Source: F23-B02 sp045642545
Lineage (GTDB): Bacteria > Bacillota > Clostridia > Oscillospirales > Oscillospiraceae
NCBI GenBank assembly: GCA_045642545.1
Contig: JAZUJB010000050.1
Location: forward strand, 1 to 30,152
Length of the DNA stretch: 30,152 nucleotides
Direction: 5' to 3'
The notes beneath the pieces are model-generated. The model was given only the letters and a program-made list of their open reading frames with translations, had not been told where the DNA came from and searched no databases. Position numbers and translations under genes: made by a program. Numbering within the stretch: the stretch's first letter is position 1; each line of letters opens with the position of its first letter. Shown piece after piece: positions 22,552-30,110 of the stretch.

Positions 22552-23583
22552 TTACTCCAAGGTGTAGCCTAAGTAATCGGCATCAAAGGTGTTGCCGAAC
22601 ATAAATTCGTAGTATTCGTCAATCTGAGCCTGAAGCTCATCTGCGCTGAAGTAGTCGGGGTACATCTCGTGCAGCATATAAAGCGTGCCGAGAATGCAGC
22701 TTAAGCCCGGCATATCCCACGAGTCGAGCTTTGAGGGCATCTGAATTACATTGCCGTCCTTAACTGCCTGCACGGCAGACCATGCCTTGTCCTCAAGCAT
22801 GCTCTCGGCTGTGTACTCAAGACCCGTTGAGCTTGTGCAGAAGATGTACTGCGGATTCCATTTGAACACGGTTTCAACGCCGACATCAATCCAGTTGTGG
22901 TCCTTGCCCTCGTCGGCAACGGGAATTGCGCCTGCCTGCTCAAGCATCCATGTCTGCAGCATGTCGCAGCCTGCAATCCTGCCGAGCTCACCGCCCATAA
23001 GCAGGGCGGAAACGCGCGCGTCCTCGGGAATGAGCGAAACGCGCTCGGCAATCATCGCAAATTTTGCGTCTATCCAGTCGCATACCTGCTTGGCGCGTGC
23101 CTCAACGCCGAAGTATTCGCCCATCATCGTGAGCGTGGTTTTGATATCGTCGATGTTCTCGACGGTGATGCACAGAACATCAATGCCGAGCTTCTCAACC
23201 GCCTCAACGGTCTCAGGGTCGTTTGAGCGGTGGATTAAAACCGTGGGTGCGTAGCCTGCGAGCTTTTCGAGGTCAACCACACCGCGGCCTACTGTGCCTG
23301 CCCTTGCAAGGTCGGCATCGGCATCGGTCCAGAATTTCGATTTGACATTGACGGCAAGCACTCTGTCGCTCAAGCCGAGAGCGACAATAAACGGCACCGA
23401 CACCGCGTAAACCGAGGCGATTGTAGCCTCCTCGGGGTTTTCGGGAATGTCGAGCACTCTGCCCGAGCCGTCAAGAATCTGCCCCTCACCCGCAAAGGCG
23501 GGCTGCTCGTTATCCGTGTCGCCGCAGGCGCACAGAGAAAGGCAGAGGGCAATGACGAGTATTAATGAAACAAGTCTTTTCAT
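22552..23583 (-). CDS. ABC transporter substrate-binding lipoprotein, BtuF/MolA-type
   Basis: A 343-residue class III binding protein anchored through lipobox LCAC (Cys20). After GRVLDIPENPEEATIAS it shows the two-lobe layout with a long connecting helix. GLSDRVLAVN, APTVLIHRSNDPETVEAVEKLG and the C-terminal SWDMPGLSCILGTLYMLH match the family that serves FecCD importers. It is 5 bases downstream of the 1038-residue lipoprotein gene, and its own ribosome binding site is weak. Candidate ligands are a metal chelate, a corrinoid or an oxyanion. The residues lining the pocket cannot be named without a structure model. Confidence 0.92.
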   Translation of the reverse strand: MKRLVSLILVIALCLSLCACGDTDNEQPAFAGEGQILDGSGRVLDIPENPEEATIASVYAVSVPFIVALGLSDRVLAVNVKSKFWTDADADLARAGTVGRGVVDLEKLAGYAPTVLIHRSNDPETVEAVEKLGIDVLCITVENIDDIKTTLTMMGEYFGVEARAKQVCDWIDAKFAMIAERVSLIPEDARVSALLMGGELGRIAGCDMLQTWMLEQAGAIPVADEGKDHNWIDVGVETVFKWNPQYIFCTSSTGLEYTAESMLEDKAWSAVQAVKDGNVIQMPSKLDSWDMPGLSCILGTLYMLHEMYPDYFSADELQAQIDEYYEFMFGNTFDADYLGYTLE

Positions 23584-23588
23584 AGCTT

Positions 23589-26500
23589 TTATTTCTGATT
23601 GAAGATTGAGTTGTCAATCTGAATGTCAATTTTATCGGAGCCTGCAACGGTAACAACAAGCTTTGTGCAGTACTTGACCGATGCGCCCTGATTGGTTTCG
23701 GCAATTACTCTGACGGGGCCTGCGGTGTTGCCTGCAAGACCCGTGTAGCCCTCGTGACCCTCGGAGTCAACGAGCGGGTAGCCGTTGATTGCGTAGCAGA
23801 GAATGAGCTTTCTTACATCGCCGTTTTCGTCGGCAACGCCGTTAACGAAGCCGTCGCGGTAGAATACGCTGAGCAGGTCATTCTTGTAGCCGTCGCTTGC
23901 GTAGGCGGTGATGGCAACGGGATTGTCGATGCCCTTGACATCGCCTGCGATAAGCTGAATGAACTTCCATATGTCAAGACCCTCGCACTCGCCTACATCG
24001 AGCACGGAGTACTTGTCGCGGACGATGATGCCCGTGAGGCTTTCAAGCTGCTCAACGGTGAAATCGTGAGTCCACTCGCCCGCATCGTTCTTGACGGTGA
24101 GGGTGAAGGCGTCGTCGAGGAACTCCTCGTAAATGCCGCTCATCTTGTGGCCCCAGGTGTCAATTTCGTTTGCGGTTACCTCAACGGCAACAACATTTTT
24201 AATGCAAAGCGATGCGTTTGCGCTGTCCTTTTTATCCTGCGGAACGATGAGCTTCAGCGGGCCGCCGTCATTCTTCGCTGCGCCGACATAGCCCTTGTCG
24301 CCCTCGGAGGCTACAAACGGAGTGCCGTCCATAAGCTCGTTTTCGAGCGGAGCGGTACCGTAGGCGAGCATTGCGGAAACCTCGGGCTTATCGGGCGCGA
24401 GGAAGTTGGAGTAGGCCTTCTTGAGCTGTGACAGTGAGAAGGTCTGCTTGCTGCCGTCTGCTGCGTAGACGATGACATCGCCTGCGTTGTTCTTGATGCC
24501 TATTTCGGTGAACAGGTCATAGATTGCAAGGCCGCGGTAGCGTGCCTCGAAGGACTTGCCTGCCTTGTTGAGCATGCTGAAGTCAAGAGTCTTGGTCCTG
24601 GTCTGCTTGCTCTCGAGCTCCTTGACCGTGTAGGTCTTTTCTGCATCAAGACCGTCGCCGTAGAAGCGCACGGTTTTGTCTGCAAGACTGTCATAGGGCT
24701 TTTCAATGTGCGCGTAGGAGTCGGGGATGAGGTCTACGGTGATTGAGGTAACATTTGAGATGGATTTTGCGTCGCACTTGTCGGCGCTGCTGCTGGGAAC
24801 GATAACGGCAAGCGGGCCGCCGCAGTTGTCGACCTTGTAGCTTTCGGGGTCGGTGGAGAGATACGGCTTGAGCGCAATGGAGTCAACATAGCCCTTGGAG
24901 TCTGCGCTTTCGACCATCGGTGAGCCGTTCTTTGCAAAGGCAATGACGGAGTTTAGACCGCTGCGCTTAAGCTCAGTGTTGTAGCCAACGCGGAAAAGCT
25001 CCTCGAGAGTTACGGTGAGCTTGTCCGTGCCGTTTGAGAAGGTGATTGTGCCATTTGTGCCGGGCAGACCCATAACATCCATAAGGAAGTACTGCAGGTC
25101 GATGCCCTCGTATATATCGGTGGAATATTTATCTCCTGCGCCGAACTGGTAGGAGTCCTTAAGCCTTGCGGCCTTCTTTACATCGCCCTCAACGCCCTCG
25201 GCGTAGACGATGTCCTCAATATCTCCGACCTTTACTTTCTTGTCTATAAGCTTCTTGCCGTCCTCGCTGTTTACAACGAAGTTAAGCTTGGTATCGGCAA
25301 GGGCGTTCAGGTCCTTGTTATCGGTGTACTTGTGGGTGTTGTACAGTGTGTTCTCGCCGACGATAATCTCGCTGAGGTACTGCACCTGATTTGAGCCGTT
25401 GGCGTGGTTGTACTGAGTCTTACCGAATACAACGCGCATAGGACCGCCCGAGTTCATAAGACCGGAGAGATAGTTGCCATCGGTCTTGCTCACGGTGTAG
25501 GGATAGCTGTTAACGCCGTATGAAAGCAGCACGGGGTATCCCGTCTTGACAAGGTCCGCGTTTGTGGGAACATAACTGCCGTCGCCGAGGTCTGCGGCGT
25601 TCTTGTTGTAGAAGCCGAAGGCATCGGGATAGGACAGGGTGTCAACGGAGAAGGTCTCGTTTGCGGCAACGCCGTCTGCTGCGATGAAGCTTACGAGGGT
25701 TGTTCTTGCGTCCTTGGTGCCCATTGTTTCCGCATCGGGCATACCGAGGTACATAAGCAGCTTGTACAGGTCAAGTCCCTCGTACTGGTTGACATACCAG
25801 TAGGCATTGTTTGCAAGGCTGTAGGTATCGCTGTAGCCGATGCCGCCGTCCTTGACATTGCCGTTTTTATCGTAGACAACAAGGTCCTCAAGCTGCTTGA
25901 CGGTCATCGGGATTTCGCAGCCGAGCTTTGAGCCGCGGAAGGTTACGATGTAGTCGGTGTACTTAGATGCGCCGAAGCTGTCCTCGCTGCACTCGGTGTG
26001 CTTGAAGCCGGGCTCGGTCTCCTCGCAGACATAGACATATGCAACATTCGAGAAGGTTCTGTACTTGTTGTCGCCGTATTCCTTGCGGTCATATACGAGC
26101 TTTATGCAGCCGTCGTCGTTGTGCAGCTTCTTAACATAGCCGAGGGAATGCTCGCCCTTGCTTGCCGCATCAAATACGAAGGGAGCAACAACGCTCTCGT
26201 CGGTTTTGCCCGTGCCGTAGGCAAGCAGAATGGGCCTGCCGTCGTCGTGAGCGCGCTTAATCTCGTCGAGGGTGAACTCGGAGATGGTTTCGCGGTTGCT
26301 GTTTTTCATAACGACCTTGAATGCCGAGTCGGTCAGAATGATGCCGTTGTCGCCCTCGACCATCTCGTTGAGCAGATAGTAAAGGTCAAGACCCTCGTAC
26401 ACGCGCTTGCCGTGTGAGTCCTTGTACACTCCGCGGGATAGACCGTCGTTGCGGTTTTCAAGCTCGCGGATGGAGAGGGGAATGCTCGTTACAACGCCGG

Positions 26501-26705
26501 GACCCTCAACAGTGAGGGTAGCGCCGGTGATTGCATCGATGTTGTACGGCAGGGTTTCGTCCTCGGTAACGCCGCCGTTGTTCAGATGCTTGTACGGGCT
26601 TTTCTCAAAGTCCACATCCGAAAAATCGTATTTCTGAGTGCCGCAGCCCGTGAGCAGGGATGCAAGCATCAGTATCATAAGCACAAAGCTGATAATTCTT
26701 TTCAT
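23589..26705 (-). CDS. Large lipoprotein, five sulfite-oxidase-fold-like repeats, TGAT motif
   Basis: A 1038-residue surface lipoprotein (lipobox LTGC, Cys21), the largest gene here. I chose the ATG at 26705, with GAGGTG upstream; a longer frame from 26783 would run back into the regulator gene and bury the signal peptide. Five repeats lie at about 75-227, 250-450, 472-660, 676-845 and 866-1020. Each has a (Y/C)(E/R)GL-type helix start (YEGLDLYYLL, YEGLDLYKLL, YEGIDLQYFL, YRGLAIYDLF, CEGLDIWKFI), an alanine/leucine-tyrosine strand such as LLAYG, and in four repeats a GP turn like GGPLKLIVP. This is the order seen in the molybdopterin-binding fold of sulfite oxidase/YedY. Before repeat 1, NIDAITGATLTVEGPG (55-70) holds a flavinylation-type motif with Thr63. 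Mo-ligand residues are not recognised. Confidence 0.8.
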   Translation of the reverse strand: MKRIISFVLMILMLASLLTGCGTQKYDFSDVDFEKSPYKHLNNGGVTEDETLPYNIDAITGATLTVEGPGVVTSIPLSIRELENRNDGLSRGVYKDSHGKRVYEGLDLYYLLNEMVEGDNGIILTDSAFKVVMKNSNRETISEFTLDEIKRAHDDGRPILLAYGTGKTDESVVAPFVFDAASKGEHSLGYVKKLHNDDGCIKLVYDRKEYGDNKYRTFSNVAYVYVCEETEPGFKHTECSEDSFGASKYTDYIVTFRGSKLGCEIPMTVKQLEDLVVYDKNGNVKDGGIGYSDTYSLANNAYWYVNQYEGLDLYKLLMYLGMPDAETMGTKDARTTLVSFIAADGVAANETFSVDTLSYPDAFGFYNKNAADLGDGSYVPTNADLVKTGYPVLLSYGVNSYPYTVSKTDGNYLSGLMNSGGPMRVVFGKTQYNHANGSNQVQYLSEIIVGENTLYNTHKYTDNKDLNALADTKLNFVVNSEDGKKLIDKKVKVGDIEDIVYAEGVEGDVKKAARLKDSYQFGAGDKYSTDIYEGIDLQYFLMDVMGLPGTNGTITFSNGTDKLTVTLEELFRVGYNTELKRSGLNSVIAFAKNGSPMVESADSKGYVDSIALKPYLSTDPESYKVDNCGGPLAVIVPSSSADKCDAKSISNVTSITVDLIPDSYAHIEKPYDSLADKTVRFYGDGLDAEKTYTVKELESKQTRTKTLDFSMLNKAGKSFEARYRGLAIYDLFTEIGIKNNAGDVIVYAADGSKQTFSLSQLKKAYSNFLAPDKPEVSAMLAYGTAPLENELMDGTPFVASEGDKGYVGAAKNDGGPLKLIVPQDKKDSANASLCIKNVVAVEVTANEIDTWGHKMSGIYEEFLDDAFTLTVKNDAGEWTHDFTVEQLESLTGIIVRDKYSVLDVGECEGLDIWKFIQLIAGDVKGIDNPVAITAYASDGYKNDLLSVFYRDGFVNGVADENGDVRKLILCYAINGYPLVDSEGHEGYTGLAGNTAGPVRVIAETNQGASVKYCTKLVVTVAGSDKIDIQIDNSIFNQK

Positions 26706-26724
26706 ATTACACCTCGTAAGCAGG

Positions 26725-27666
26725 TCAGATTTCCGCGATGATTTTGCCCAAATCTCTGTAATCGTTGCCCGAGATTTCCTCAAGCTCGCGTCTGAATTCA
26801 GGCGTTGTGAGTGTTTTCAGCATAAGCTGCACCTCGGGAGTGTTCATGCTCTCCTTTTTGATGACGAGGTCATAGCGCTCCTCCTGCACGGGGACAAACT
26901 CAACCTTGTCAAGCTCACCGCACACTCGTTCTGTGCCGAGCGCAACATCGGCTTCGCCTCTGGCTATTGCGTTTGCGAGGGTTACATGGGAGCTTACCTC
27001 CTTGTTGTAGCCGTTTATGTCAGCGGCAGCTATACCGAGCTGCATGAGCTTCTCATCAAGCAGAATTCTCGATGCCGAGCTCTTCTTTCTGTTGAGCATA
27101 TACACATCTTCTCTGCACAGGTCAGTCCAGTCGGTAATCTTTTTGGGGTTGCCCTTGCGGACATAGAAGCCCTGCGTGCGATAGGAAAGGTTCACAAGCA
27201 CTGCGTGCGTGCCGGGCATGAGCCTGCGCGCGTAGGGGGTGTTGTAGCTGTCGGTGTCCGCATCCCACAGATGCGCCGTTGCGACCTGCACCTTGTCCTG
27301 ATACAGAGTCAGCAGGCTTTCAAAGCTGCCGACGAATGCGCGCAGAACGGAAACGCCCTGCTCGCGCATATGGCTTGAGAGAATGTCCAGAATCACATCC
27401 TGACCGCTTATGATAAAGCTGCTGTTTGTGTCGCGGTTGAGAAGCTCACTGTGCACCTCAACGCTTTTGACCGTCGGCACCTTGAGCTTTTTCGCGTGGT
27501 GGGTGCGGGCAATGTAGCTGTCCACATCCTCCTTCGTGAAGCGCATTTTTCTGCCGACGCGGTATGATTTAAGCTCGCCGCGGCGAACCATTTCGTAAAC
27601 TGTGTTCTTGCTGACGGAAAGCAGCTTTGCAACATCGACTGCCGATAATGCGTTGTCTGCGCCCAT
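26725..27666 (-). CDS. Transcription regulator: excisionase-type HTH plus PBP-like ligand domain
   Basis: A 313-residue one-component regulator. Residues 1-55 form an excisionase/MerR-like helix-turn-helix (SAVDVAKLLSVSKNTVYEMV, then GRKMRFTKEDVDSYI). From about 80 to 290 lies a PBP_like domain with its usual landmarks: FVGSFESLLTLY, ATAHLWDADTDSYNTPY, YRTQGFYVRKGNPKKITDW, LNRKKSSASRILLD and ARGEADVALGTE. In other bacteria such fusions often sit with molybdate/tungstate transport or molybdopterin genes. It is the first gene of the operon, 19 bases before the large lipoprotein gene. The palindromes in its own promoter suggest self-regulation. AAAGGCGGG precedes the ATG. Confidence 0.9.
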   Translation of the reverse strand: MGADNALSAVDVAKLLSVSKNTVYEMVRRGELKSYRVGRKMRFTKEDVDSYIARTHHAKKLKVPTVKSVEVHSELLNRDTNSSFIISGQDVILDILSSHMREQGVSVLRAFVGSFESLLTLYQDKVQVATAHLWDADTDSYNTPYARRLMPGTHAVLVNLSYRTQGFYVRKGNPKKITDWTDLCREDVYMLNRKKSSASRILLDEKLMQLGIAAADINGYNKEVSSHVTLANAIARGEADVALGTERVCGELDKVEFVPVQEERYDLVIKKESMNTPEVQLMLKTLTTPEFRRELEEISGNDYRDLGKIIAEI

Positions 27667-27682
27667 AATTATCCCGCCTTTC

Positions 27683-27696
27683 GTACCAATTGGTAC
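27683..27696. promoter_or_regulatory. 14-base palindrome, likely operator of the operon
   Basis: Perfect palindrome GTACCAATTGGTAC just downstream of the -10 box, covering the expected transcription start on the minus strand. It is well placed for repression by the regulator encoded immediately after it. Confidence 0.65.
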
Positions 27697-27697
27697 A

Positions 27698-27727
27698 ATT
27701 ATAATTCGTTTCGCACAATTGTGTCAA
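27698..27727 (-). promoter_or_regulatory. Near-consensus promoter of the eight-gene operon
   Basis: On the minus strand: perfect TTGACA, 18-base spacer, perfect TATAAT. The spacer and -35 also hold a second short palindrome, CACAATTGTG (27714-27723). Such a strong core promoter usually needs a repressor, in line with the operator-like palindromes. Confidence 0.8.
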
Positions 27728-27787
27728 CAGAAATTACAGATATTTCTCGAACAACAATTAATAATGTGGGCATAGGCGCGTGCAAAG

Positions 27788-27816
27788 TTGACGGTGCAGG
27801 CAAATGATGGTAGATT
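27788..27816 (+). promoter_or_regulatory. Possible promoter for the rightward envelope gene cluster
   Basis: TTGACG, 17-base spacer, TAGATT, 30 bases before the GTG start at 27847. Confidence 0.45.
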
Positions 27817-27846
27817 AAGGGTATGAAATAACGGAGGCGATTTGGT

Positions 27847-28329
27847 GTGAGTAAGCATGCTTTGGCGGGCTTCCTGCTGGTGGTCGTGATTTGCGGTGTG
27901 ATTTTTATACCGAAGATGTTCTTGAGCATGGAGTCGGACCTTGATAAGTTTGATGATTTGACGATTTTCGAGGATATTGACGAGCTGAACTTTCTTGCGA
28001 CCTATGAGGTGGAGAAAACCGAGCCCGAGCTTCCCGACCATGCCCTGAAGGGCTACTGTGCAAAAATCAGCTACGAGGGTAAGAAGTACAGCGTTACGGC
28101 ATTCACCTTTGAATCCGAGGATCAGGCAAAGCGGTACGGTTGGGGCGCGCCCGAGAGGGAGGGCTTTACCAATTGCTACATCGGCTTAGACGATACAAAA
28201 AACCGCGGCTTTGTAAAGGCCTGCGGCGGCGGAAACTATTATGAAATCGAAGGAAACAGCGGGGAAGCCTTCATTGAGTTCGTGAACTTCATGAGCGCAA
28301 ATATGAAGATGCCCGTATATCAGGGGTAA
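27847..28329 (+). CDS. Membrane-anchored protein of unknown function, 160 residues
   Basis: Starts with GTG at 27847, 9 bases after GGAGG. One N-terminal membrane span (about 6-25) is followed by a soluble, probably extracytoplasmic domain. That domain contains an acidic patch (ESDLDKFDDLTIFEDIDEL), then a beta-rich part with SYEGKKYSVTAFTFESEDQA and a glycine-rich CGGGNYYEIEG near residue 130. I do not recognise the family. Its stop overlaps a possible start of the next gene by one base, so the two are almost certainly co-transcribed. Confidence 0.7.
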   Translation: MSKHALAGFLLVVVICGVIFIPKMFLSMESDLDKFDDLTIFEDIDELNFLATYEVEKTEPELPDHALKGYCAKISYEGKKYSVTAFTFESEDQAKRYGWGAPEREGFTNCYIGLDDTKNRGFVKACGGGNYYEIEGNSGEAFIEFVNFMSANMKMPVYQG

Positions 28330-28334
28330 TGACA

Positions 28335-29192
28335 ATGGAGCAGATGAAACAGTTAATTGCGGTAAGGCTTTCGCTTATGACGCTTTTCCGCAAGACATCA
28401 TTTCTATACGGCGCTATCTGCGGTCTGGCATTTATGCTTCCGTTAATGACATATGAACTTATTCCGAGCCCCATAATCAGAATAATGCTCGCAATTGCGC
28501 TTTTGTTTGCAGGCCTTTCATTCTGCGCAAGACGCGCCGAGGATATGATGAAGCGTTTTAACGATGTGCTGTACACCGAAATCGACCCCGAGCGCTTTGT
28601 CGATGAGTTTACAGACGAGCTTTACACACGCAAGCCCGAGAAGTGGAACATCGTTGCATCGATAATGCTCGGTCAGGCATATCACGCAATGGGCAGTTTC
28701 AAGGAAGAGGAAGCGCAGTATATAAGACATCTCAACGCAATCGCAAAATCGGCAAAGGACGAGGTCGCGCTCAAAAATGAGCTTGCGTTTATCGGCAGAA
28801 TGGTTATTCTGTATGCCGATTCGGGCAATGCCGAGGCAGCGGAGAAGGCGTTTGCAAGATTCCGCAAGGCGGCAAATGAAATCAGCGAAATGACGCAGGA
28901 GCCGGCATTTGAGGACCTCAAAAACCTGGTGTACAACTGCTATCTCAAGGTAACGGGCAAGACCGAGGAATGCATCGGCTATTTTGAGTGGCGCTGCGAA
29001 AACTGCAGGGACGAGCTGAGCAGAGTGCTGGGCCATTACCGTCTTGCCGAGGCATACGAGGCAGGCGGATATACCGAGGATGCGGAAAAGGAATACCGCA
29101 TTGTTGCCGAGCAGGGCAAAAAGCTTTACTGCGCCGAAAAAGCGAGAGAAAAGCTTGCCGCCCTGTGCATTGACGGCGCGGGCAATCAGTGA
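28335..29192 (+). CDS. Membrane protein with TPR-like helical repeats
   Basis: A 285-residue protein with two membrane spans near the N-terminus (about 22-40 and 45-65), then a cytoplasmic-looking helical region. Pairs of helices with Ala and Tyr at repeat positions are seen (for example IMLGQAYHAMGSFKEEEAQY, YADSGNAEAAEKAFARF, YRLAEAYEAGGYTEDAEKEY), as in tetratricopeptide repeats. I chose the ATG at 28335 because AGGGG lies 8 bases upstream; the ATG at 28329 overlaps the previous stop but is too close to that site. A scaffold role at the membrane is plausible; the partner is unknown. Confidence 0.72.
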   Translation: MEQMKQLIAVRLSLMTLFRKTSFLYGAICGLAFMLPLMTYELIPSPIIRIMLAIALLFAGLSFCARRAEDMMKRFNDVLYTEIDPERFVDEFTDELYTRKPEKWNIVASIMLGQAYHAMGSFKEEEAQYIRHLNAIAKSAKDEVALKNELAFIGRMVILYADSGNAEAAEKAFARFRKAANEISEMTQEPAFEDLKNLVYNCYLKVTGKTEECIGYFEWRCENCRDELSRVLGHYRLAEAYEAGGYTEDAEKEYRIVAEQGKKLYCAEKAREKLAALCIDGAGNQ

Positions 29193-29258
29193 TAAATTAC
29201 TGCCGAGCGGGCTTGTAAGACCGCTATGACAGTCAGAAATTTTCAGGAGATAATAAAA

Positions 29259-29456
29259 ATGAAGAAAAGACTTTACAGAAGCACAAAAGAAAAGAAGCTT
29301 TTCGGCGTATGCGGCGGTATTGCCGAGTACTTTGATACCGACCCCACAATCATTCGTCTTGCATGGGTAGTATTCTGCCTGCTTGGCGGCAGCGGTGTGC
29401 TTGCTTACATCATCGCGGCAATCATAATGCCCGAGGAGCAGGAGATACAGCCATGA
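29259..29456 (+). CDS. PspC-domain protein, 65 residues
   Basis: A minimal PspC-domain protein: KKLFGVCGGIAEYFDTDPTI, then RLAWVVFCLLGGSGVLAYII as the membrane segment, and the typical end MPEE. PspC-domain proteins sit in the membrane and often take part in envelope stress responses. The start at 29259 is chosen for AGGAGA 8 bases upstream; an earlier ATG at 29226 lacks one. It overlaps the next gene by ATGA. Confidence 0.9.
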   Translation: MKKRLYRSTKEKKLFGVCGGIAEYFDTDPTIIRLAWVVFCLLGGSGVLAYIIAAIIMPEEQEIQP

Positions 29457-30007
29457 GCAAATCGTTAAAGACAATTCAGACCCTCTCGAAAATCTGTCGC
29501 ATTCTTTCCAAGATAGTATTCATCTGCTGCATCGTCGGCGCAGTGCTTTGCATCATCGGCCTTGCAGGACTCGGAATGGGTGCGGATAACTCCGTCAAGC
29601 TCGGCGGCGTTACGGTTTACGGACTTCTTCAGGATGTTGAGGGCCTTGACACCAAGCTCATCTGCGCAATATCCGCGCAGGTGCTCGTGTTTGCAATCGC
29701 TGAGGCGATTGTCGCAAAGTTTGCCGAGGTTTATTTCAAAAACGAGCTCAAGACGGGCACACCCTTCACCTTCGAGGGCGCAAAGGAAATGCGCCGTCTC
29801 GGAATTCTTGCAATTGCGCTTTCGCTGGCAGCAGCGATTATTGCGGGAATCATCGTTACTCCGCTGGGCGCCGAGGAGTATCAGATAAGCGGCGATGTTG
29901 CCGTCGGAACGGGCCTTATGCTTCTCGTGCTTTCGGTCATCTTCAAGTACGGCGCCGAGGTAGCTCAGTCGGCAGAGCAGAAAAAGCTCGCAGACGGGGA
30001 TATGTAA
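29453..30007 (+). CDS. DUF2975-like four-span membrane protein
   Basis: A 184-residue membrane protein with four hydrophobic spans (about 20-45, 75-93, 118-138 and 148-165). KTGTPFTFEGAKEMRRLGIL between spans 2 and 3 and FKYGAEVAQSAEQ near the end resemble DUF2975 proteins, which are often encoded with a small XRE-type regulator; none is seen here. The start at 29453 is set by the ATGA overlap with the PspC gene and AGGAGA upstream. Function unknown; the neighbour suggests an envelope role. Confidence 0.78.
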   Translation: MSKSLKTIQTLSKICRILSKIVFICCIVGAVLCIIGLAGLGMGADNSVKLGGVTVYGLLQDVEGLDTKLICAISAQVLVFAIAEAIVAKFAEVYFKNELKTGTPFTFEGAKEMRRLGILAIALSLAAAIIAGIIVTPLGAEEYQISGDVAVGTGLMLLVLSVIFKYGAEVAQSAEQKKLADGDM

Positions 30008-30019
30008 CTGAATAAGCGT

Positions 30020-30055
30020 AAAGCCTCTGCGGATTTGCTTCCGCGGAGGCTTTTT
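30020..30055 (+). terminator. Terminator of the PspC/DUF2975 cluster
   Basis: Arms AAAGCCTCTGCGGA and TCCGCGGAGGCTTT (one wobble) are followed by a T-run. Confidence 0.88.
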
Positions 30056-30101
30056 GTCTGTTAAAGAGGAATAATTAGCTATTTTATTTTATCTTTACTT
30101 A

Positions 30102-30110
30102 TGATATAAT
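30102..30110 (+). promoter_or_regulatory. Extended -10 promoter near the right edge
   Basis: TGATATAAT, a perfect extended -10, lies in an AT-rich stretch without a clear -35. An ATG at 30147 follows with GGCGG upstream and may begin a gene that leaves the window after two codons. Confidence 0.45.

Noticed and set aside
23589..26705. Calling the large lipoprotein a working molybdoenzyme
   Set aside because: The repeat order fits the molybdopterin fold, but I could not find the Mo-ligand cysteine context or a Tat signal, so only fold-like similarity is claimed.
28518..29474. Minus-strand frame of 318 codons opposite the TPR-like and PspC genes
   Set aside because: It crosses several well-supported plus-strand genes and starts and stops; no motif or start signal supports it.
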